Shown: positions 59,627 through 64,000 of the stretch, piece by piece
Layout: every line of letters starts with the position of its first letter
How positions within the stretch are numbered: the stretch's first letter is position 1
DNA from: Pseudomonas sp. WS 5079
Lineage (GTDB): Bacteria; Pseudomonadota; Gammaproteobacteria; Pseudomonadales; Pseudomonadaceae
NCBI RefSeq assembly: GCF_012985465.1
Contig: NZ_JAAQWN010000006.1
Coordinates: 1-64,000 of the forward strand
Direction: 5' to 3'
Length of the DNA: 64,000 nucleotides
Translations under genes and position numbers: made by a program
The notes under the pieces: generated by a model
The model's input: only the letters and a program-made list of their open reading frames with translations
Database searches by the model: none
What the model was told of the DNA's origin: nothing

Positions 59627-60727
59627 ATGGGATTCAATTGCGGCATCGTCGGCCTACCTAACGTCGGCAAGTCCACCCTGTTCAACGCCCTGACCAAGTC
59701 CGGTATTGCGGCGGAGAACTTCCCCTTCTGCACCATCGAACCCAACACCGGTATCGTGCCAATGCCCGATCCGCGCCTGGAGGCCCTGGCGGCCATCGTC
59801 AATCCCAAGCGCATCCTGCCGACCACCATGGAGTTCGTCGACATCGCCGGCCTGGTGGCTGGCGCGTCGAAAGGTGAAGGCCTGGGCAACAAGTTCCTGG
59901 CCAACATCCGTGAAACCGATGCCATCGCCCACGTGGTCCGCTGCTTTGAAGACGAGAACGTGATCCACGTCTCCAACAGCGTCGACCCGAAACGCGATAT
60001 CGAGATCATCGACCTGGAACTGATCTTCGCCGACCTCGACAGCTGCGAAAAGCAACTGCAAAAGGTCACGCGCAACGCCAAGGGCGGCGACAAGGACGCA
60101 GTGGTCCAGAAGGCCCTGCTTGAGCAGCTGATCGCACACTTCACCCTGGGCAAGCCTGCACGCAGCCTGATGAAGAGCATGAGCACCGACGAAAAGGCCG
60201 TGATCAAAGGCTTCCACCTGCTGACCACCAAGCCTGTGATGTACATCGCCAACGTGGCTGAAGACGGTTTTGAAAACAACCCGCTGCTCGACGTGGTCAT
60301 GGCCATTGCCGAAGAAGAAGGCGCGATGGTTGTACCGGTGTGCAACAAGATCGAAGCGGAAATCGCCGAACTGGAAGACGGCGAAGAGAAAGACATGTTC
60401 CTCGAGGCCCTGGGCCTGGAAGAGCCTGGCCTGAACCGCGTGATCCGTGCGGGCTACGAAATGCTGCACCTGCAGACCTACTTCACTGCCGGTGTCGAAG
60501 AAGTGCGTGCCTGGACCGTCAAGGTTGGCGCTACCGCACCACAGGCTGCGGGTGTGATCCACACCGACTTCGAAAAAGGCTTTATCCGCGCCGAAGTGAT
60601 CGCCTACAACGACTTCATCCAGTTCAAGGGCGAAGCCGGGGCCAAGGAAGCCGGCAAATGGCGCCTGGAAGGCAAGGAATACATCGTCAAGGATGGCGAT
60701 GTGATGCACTTCCGCTTCAACGTATAA
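59627..60727 (+). CDS. ychF: Redox-regulated ATPase YchF
   Basis: 366 residues. GLPNVGKSTLFNAL is the G1 loop (residues about 9-22), VDIAGLVAGASKGEGLGNKF is G3, and a coiled-coil and a TGS-like C-terminal domain follow (FIRAEVIAYNDFIQF). An Obg-family ATPase involved in oxidative stress and translation. It ends 35 bp before a terminator and marks the left border of the T3SS region. Confidence 0.96.
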   Translation: MGFNCGIVGLPNVGKSTLFNALTKSGIAAENFPFCTIEPNTGIVPMPDPRLEALAAIVNPKRILPTTMEFVDIAGLVAGASKGEGLGNKFLANIRETDAIAHVVRCFEDENVIHVSNSVDPKRDIEIIDLELIFADLDSCEKQLQKVTRNAKGGDKDAVVQKALLEQLIAHFTLGKPARSLMKSMSTDEKAVIKGFHLLTTKPVMYIANVAEDGFENNPLLDVVMAIAEEEGAMVVPVCNKIEAEIAELEDGEEKDMFLEALGLEEPGLNRVIRAGYEMLHLQTYFTAGVEEVRAWTVKVGATAPQAAGVIHTDFEKGFIRAEVIAYNDFIQFKGEAGAKEAGKWRLEGKEYIVKDGDVMHFRFNV

Positions 60728-60754
60728 CGCTTCACCGGCGGCCTATGCCCCCAC

Positions 60755-60787
60755 AAAAAAAGCCGATGCCCAGCATCGGCTTTTTTT
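60755..60787. terminator. Bidirectional terminator after ychF
   Basis: GCCGATGC (60762-60769) and GCATCGGC (60773-60780) with A-run before and T-run after. Confidence 0.85.
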
Positions 60788-61152
60788 ATGGCCGCACCAA
60801 TAACGACGCCGATCTCCAACAGTTCAAGCGGCCCATGAAACATCAAGCAATCGTTAAATATTTTTAATAAAGACATCTAAAAAACAGGACGCAACCACTT
60901 CAAGCATGAGATTTGCTTAATCAATAACATTCATAAATCATTTAAGACTTCTCCTACCAACAGCTACAAATAACCTTCCTACAAAAACTTGAATATTTCC
61001 CAAGAACAACGCCCTAAACACTTAAAGCACAACAGCGGCGCATTCCAACATCCTTTCGCGATGACAACCTGGATATTTTGCGGTCTACTGGTCAATATCA
61101 TTCGCTAATTCAAACAATAGTGAAGCGACAACTCTATTGGAGCAATAGCAAT
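60788..61152. other. AT-rich gap before the T3SS genes
   Basis: No gene is recognised in this 365-bp stretch. It is much richer in A+T than the flanking core genes, which suggests the border of acquired DNA. It should hold the promoter of the HrpS-like gene. No direct repeat or integrase fragment was seen. Confidence 0.6.
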
Positions 61153-62076
61153 ATGTCGGCCTCCTATCAGAACGAAGTTGAAACAGATACGCCATTCAAC
61201 GAATACCCAGACATCGAAACAACTATCATAAATACCGCCCCGCTCAACATTGACATGCTGCTGCTGGGGGAAACGGGGACGGGTAAGGACACCTTGGCGC
61301 AACGTGTTCATTGCTTATCGGGGCGGCGGGGGAATTTCGTCGCACTCAACTGTGCGGCAATACCGGAGAGCCTTGCCGAAAGCCAACTGTTCGGTGTCAA
61401 CAGCGGGGCCTACACAGGGGCGATGCAGTCACGTGCAGGTTCTGTCGAGGCCGCGCACCTGGGGACCTTGTATCTTGACGAAATAGACAGCATGCCGCTG
61501 AGCCTGCAGGCCAAATTGCTGCGGGTGCTGGAGTCGCGGGGGGTTGAGCGCCTGGGCTCAACCCGCTTTATTCCAGTGGATATGCGCGTGATCGCCTCCG
61601 CGCAGCAATCCTTGCATGAGATGGTCGAGCAAGGAGCGTTCAGGCGCGATCTGTACTTTCGCCTGAACGTGGTCAACATCAACCTGCCGCCCCTGCGCGA
61701 GCAACGAGATCGCATCATCCCTTTGTTCCTGAAAATGATCCGGCAGGAGGCCGAGTATTTCAAATGCCCTGTGCCGGCCCCCCCCAGCCACCTGTTAACA
61801 CAATTACTGTGTCATCCCTGGCGGGGGAATGTCCGCGAGCTGCGTTCGACGGCCAAGCGTTTCGTCCTGGGGTTAGCCCCCCTTTGCGTCCCCGAGGCAG
61901 CGCGCGCAGACATGAACATGCCTCTCAAGGAGCGGCTACAGCAGATAGAAAAATCACTGATTGAAGCCTCACTGAACCGCCACGCCCACAACGTCGACGT
62001 GGTGGCCATCGAACTAGGCGTTGCCAAGCGCACACTTTATTACCGGATGAAACAACTGGAAATATCACTGACCTGA
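61153..62076 (+). CDS. HrpS/RspR-like sigma-54 enhancer-binding activator
   Basis: 307 residues from ATG 61153 (GGAG upstream). It has no N-terminal receiver domain; the AAA+ domain has LLLGETGTGKDTLAQRV (Walker A) and GAYTGAMQSRAG, the HrpR/HrpS-type form of the GAFTGA loop that contacts sigma-54, then LYLDEIDSMPLSLQAKLLRV. The C-terminal Fis-type helix-turn-helix is VVAIELGVAKRTLYYRMKQL. It should activate hrpL with RpoN; hrpL is not in this window. P. syringae has two such proteins (HrpR, HrpS); only one is seen here. Confidence 0.88.
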   Translation: MSASYQNEVETDTPFNEYPDIETTIINTAPLNIDMLLLGETGTGKDTLAQRVHCLSGRRGNFVALNCAAIPESLAESQLFGVNSGAYTGAMQSRAGSVEAAHLGTLYLDEIDSMPLSLQAKLLRVLESRGVERLGSTRFIPVDMRVIASAQQSLHEMVEQGAFRRDLYFRLNVVNINLPPLREQRDRIIPLFLKMIRQEAEYFKCPVPAPPSHLLTQLLCHPWRGNVRELRSTAKRFVLGLAPLCVPEAARADMNMPLKERLQQIEKSLIEASLNRHAHNVDVVAIELGVAKRTLYYRMKQLEISLT

Positions 62077-62148
62077 GTACCTTGCACAACTCACCCGCAC
62101 GGCGCTGAAAAAGTTACACCTTTTGAAATACACCCTCCAGAAACACGT

Positions 62149-62176
62149 GGAACGCATACATCTTCTGCGCCACATA
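62149..62176 (+). promoter_or_regulatory. hrp box upstream of the pilin-like gene
   Basis: GGAACG (62149-62154), 15 bases, CCACATA (62170-62176) matches the HrpL consensus GGAACC-N15/16-CCACNNA at all but the sixth base. The start codon lies about 90 bp downstream. Confidence 0.8.
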
Positions 62177-62266
62177 AATCATGGAACAGCGAAACTGGAT
62201 GTGACACACCACCTCTCAGGATCGCCCTATTCCAGTGAGATCAACGTTAAGTACGGAGTAAAAAAT

Positions 62267-62467
62267 ATGAGTATCGGTTCTATTGGCTCTTCCGGATCTA
62301 ACCCTTACGGCAGCGGCGCTGGTGGTATGAGTGTAGAACAGGCCGACGCGGGCCTTGAAGCCGCAGAAGCAAAAAAGAGGGCAGATGGTGTGAAAAACGC
62401 TTGGAAAACTGCGGAGAACCAAAATACCGCAGGTATAAAAACAGCCGCTGACGCACTCCGTTTGTAA
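62267..62467 (+). CDS. HrpA-like type III pilin
   Basis: 66 residues from ATG 62267 (GGAG upstream). The N-terminus is rich in Ser and Gly (SIGSIGSSGSNPYGSG) and the rest is a helix with many Ala and Lys residues. Small size, first place behind the hrp box and location before a rod-type protein and hrcJ fit HrpA, the pilus subunit of Hrp1 systems. Pilins are too variable for certainty by sequence alone. Confidence 0.75.
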   Translation: MSIGSIGSSGSNPYGSGAGGMSVEQADAGLEAAEAKKRADGVKNAWKTAENQNTAGIKTAADALRL

Positions 62468-62485
62468 TCAGTCCGGCAGCCCTCT

Positions 62486-62516
62486 GGCCTTCCTGGTGCT
62501 TGATAGCGGGAAGGCC
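62486..62516 (+). terminator. Hairpin between pilin-like and rod-like genes
   Basis: GGCCTTCC (62486-62493) and GGAAGGCC (62509-62516) form an 8-bp stem with no T-run. It is probably an mRNA-stabilising or partly terminating structure that keeps pilin mRNA abundant. Confidence 0.65.
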
Positions 62517-62570
62517 ACTTAAAGTCTGCGCTACACCTCCCCTCCTGAGTACTTACGTAATAGGCGCCAT

Positions 62571-62936
62571 ATGTTTATAGGAAGAGTAAGTTCTTTTGAA
62601 GAGGATAATCTTGCTGGCGCTGCAAGCGCACAAGATTCATCTGTCTCTAGTACCGACGTGAACTTTTTTGCCTCAATCATGGCACCGTCAATGCCGGCAA
62701 ATTCGGCGACAACTTATACGACGCCACAAAGTATGCTTTCCGAGGCATCAGGCAAACTATCCTCCGTAACCCAACGCATGACCAAAAGTCTGCGTGCCCT
62801 GAGTGGCGACGATAAGTTTGACGAAGCGCGCAAATACCCGGACCAACTGTCCGATACGCTATTGCTCACGCATTTACTCGTCAAGAGTGTCGGTAAAACC
62901 GCACAATGCGTGGATAAAATCTGCAATCTTCAGTAG
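62571..62936 (+). CDS. hrpB: HrpB-like type III inner-rod protein
   Basis: 121 residues. The N-terminal half is low in complexity and Ser/Ala-rich; the C-terminus LLTHLLVKSVGKTAQCVDKI resembles the SctI/HrpB rod family, which has a short hydrophobic C-terminal helix ending in VGKxxQ. It lies directly before hrcJ, as in Hrp1 clusters. In P. syringae a harpin gene (hrpZ) comes before it; none is found here. Confidence 0.78.
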   Translation: MFIGRVSSFEEDNLAGAASAQDSSVSSTDVNFFASIMAPSMPANSATTYTTPQSMLSEASGKLSSVTQRMTKSLRALSGDDKFDEARKYPDQLSDTLLLTHLLVKSVGKTAQCVDKICNLQ

Positions 62937-62942
62937 ATAAAC

Positions 62943-63737
62943 ATGACTCGCACCCTGCGTATTGTATTAGTTCTAGCGTTTTCATTTATGCTCAATGCCT
63001 GTAGTGAACGTATCGAACTTCACCGTCAACTCTCTGAGCAGGAAGCCAACGAGGTCCTCGCAGAGTTGGCAGACAAACATATACGCGCCAGCAAAGTTCC
63101 CGCCAAAGACGGTGTTGTCGTGATGGTCAACGCATCCGACATCGGACGCGCCGTACGTACCCTGGATGCAGTGGGATTGCCCAAGGCCGCCCGCGCCACC
63201 ATGGGCGAGACGTTCCGCAAGGAAGGGGTCATCTCGACCCCGCTTGAGGAACGGGCGCGCTATATCTATGCCTTGTCCCAGGAGCTGGAAACAACGCTGT
63301 CGAACATCGACGGAGTCATCGTCGCCCGGGTACACGTGGTGTTGCCCGAGCGAGTCGCACCGGGTGAACCGGTGCAACCCGCCTCCGCATCGGTGTTCAT
63401 CAAACACGATCCCCGGCTCGACCCCGACAACATCCAGGCCCGTGTGCGCCGGCTGGTTGCCAGCAGTATCCCTGGCATGACCAACACCGCCGAAAACCCG
63501 CAAAAATTGACCGTGGTATTCGTCCCGGCAACGGCCTACATGGAGCAGCAACGCCTGGCCTATTTCGGTCCATTCCTGGTTCCCGGGGACGACATTGGAT
63601 TTTGGCGGGCCAGTATCACATTCACCCTGATCGTTTTGGTGCTGCTGATTATCGCTGTAACGTTCTGGCGGATCCGAGGCCAGCGCGTACTGCCGCCGCC
63701 ACCCCCTAACGCCCCGGCCCACGCGCCCGATGAGTAA
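62943..63737 (+). CDS. hrcJ: Type III secretion inner-membrane ring lipoprotein HrcJ (SctJ)
   Basis: 264 residues. A lipoprotein signal with LNAC near residue 20, then HRQLSEQEANEVLAELADKH and the two ring-building segments (NASDIGRAVRTLDAVGLP, LSNIDGVIVARVHVVLPE). One C-terminal membrane segment (ITFTLIVLVLLIIAVTFW) anchors it. It forms the MS-ring-like base of the injectisome. It overlaps the next gene by 8 bp. Confidence 0.94.
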   Translation: MTRTLRIVLVLAFSFMLNACSERIELHRQLSEQEANEVLAELADKHIRASKVPAKDGVVVMVNASDIGRAVRTLDAVGLPKAARATMGETFRKEGVISTPLEERARYIYALSQELETTLSNIDGVIVARVHVVLPERVAPGEPVQPASASVFIKHDPRLDPDNIQARVRRLVASSIPGMTNTAENPQKLTVVFVPATAYMEQQRLAYFGPFLVPGDDIGFWRASITFTLIVLVLLIIAVTFWRIRGQRVLPPPPPNAPAHAPDE

Positions 63738-64000
63738 CCTGGCTTGGGTCCAGTGGTGGGCAACCCCCTGGATGTATTCGCGTGAAGATTGGAGAGCGGC
63801 TGATGAACACCCTGCGCTGAATGGGCTGTATCGCAGTCGGCATTCATGGGTAGGCAAGATATACGGCATCGCCCCCTGCCTGCCTCCCCCGCCCCAGCCC
63901 ACCCTGCTTCAATTGGCGCTCGCCTCGCCGGACCAACTGGACCTGGTGCTGGCATTGGTCGACAGCACGTGTCGCCCGAGCCACGCCAGCCTATTGAATG
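63730..64000 (+). CDS. hrpD: HrpD-like type III secretion protein (partial, 3' end outside window)
   Basis: Open from ATG 63730 to the window edge (90 codons, no stop). It overlaps hrcJ by 8 bp, and the residues SNLAWVQWWATPWMYS and LYRSRHSWVGKIYGIAP fit a HrpD/SctK-type sorting-platform protein, the gene that follows hrcJ in Hrp1 clusters. The family call rests on position and on the Trp-rich N-terminus. Confidence 0.75.
   Translation, partial: MSNLAWVQWWATPWMYSREDWRAADEHPALNGLYRSRHSWVGKIYGIAPCLPPPPQPTLLQLALASPDQLDLVLALVDSTCRPSHASLLN

Noticed and set aside
62173..62205. Second hrp-box-like GGAACA sequence upstream of the pilin gene
   Set aside because: The following CCAC is 20 bases away and lacks the terminal A, so it does not fit the 15-16 base spacing.

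Overview
The window is chromosomal DNA of a Pseudomonas of the P. fluorescens group. The basis is high GC content, Pseudomonas gene orders (hemA-prfA-prmC-moeB-murI; lolB-ispE-tRNA-Gln-prs-rplY-pth-ychF; fused cysNC next to cysD), many REP doublets with the core 'GTGGGAGCTGGCTTGCCTGCGAT', and a Hrp1-type (rsp/hrp) type III secretion locus entering at the right edge. No database could be searched, so species and family names rest on recognised protein sequence.

Layout. 1-436: a 136-bp tandem repeat carrying REP sequence. 528-6527 (minus): MalT-like LuxR regulator, DUF1329 lipoprotein-fold protein and DUF1302 outer-membrane protein. 7010-9829 (minus): MFE-2-like SDR, MEST-like alpha/beta-hydrolase whose C-terminus runs into a REP doublet, and a class II aldolase-family protein. 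9987-12044: lrgA/lrgB pair and a divergent LysR regulator. 12025-17300: flavodoxin, short LOV blue-light receptor, unknown protein, MerR/LitR-like regulator, monooxygenase-domain membrane protein, folM, folX, DUF1244 and a HopJ-family protein. 17486-35870: mostly housekeeping and accessory genes (trxB, cysZ, cytochrome c peroxidase, glycosyltransferase, OYE, glutathione peroxidase, slyD, pta, acyltransferase, cysNC, cysD, Nif3-like, algW, TonB receptor plus DUF4198). 36027-47785: a probable light-stress regulon. Here hemH and a TIGR01777 epimerase diverge from an FAD oxidoreductase, and a nine-gene operon follows with a second LitR-like MerR regulator, photolyase, SDR, FAD oxidoreductase, DUF1365, cyclopropane-fatty-acid-synthase-like protein and DUF2878. 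47840-60727: core genes. 61153-64000: T3SS genes (HrpS-like activator, HrpA-like pilin, HrpB-like rod, HrcJ, partial HrpD).

How the parts fit. The most coherent story is blue-light sensing. A short LOV protein with its photoactive cysteine (Cys53) sits next to one LitR-like MerR protein. A second such regulator lies inside the photolyase operon. Both regulators have lost the B12-ligating histidine motif, so they probably cannot sense light through cobalamin themselves. Spaced sites TGTACA-N12-TGTACA and TGTACA-N12-TGTATA flank the operon promoter, and TATACC-N12-TGTACA lies in the divergent hemH/oxidoreductase intergenic region. Similar short LOV/class II LitR circuits are known in P. putida and P. 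mendocina. What is notable here is the operator layout and the set of target genes (membrane-lipid methylation, heme, photolyase).

The T3SS edge shows one enhancer-binding activator, a clear hrp box (GGAACG-N15-CCACATA), a HrpA-like pilin followed by an mRNA hairpin, and no harpin gene between pilin and rod.
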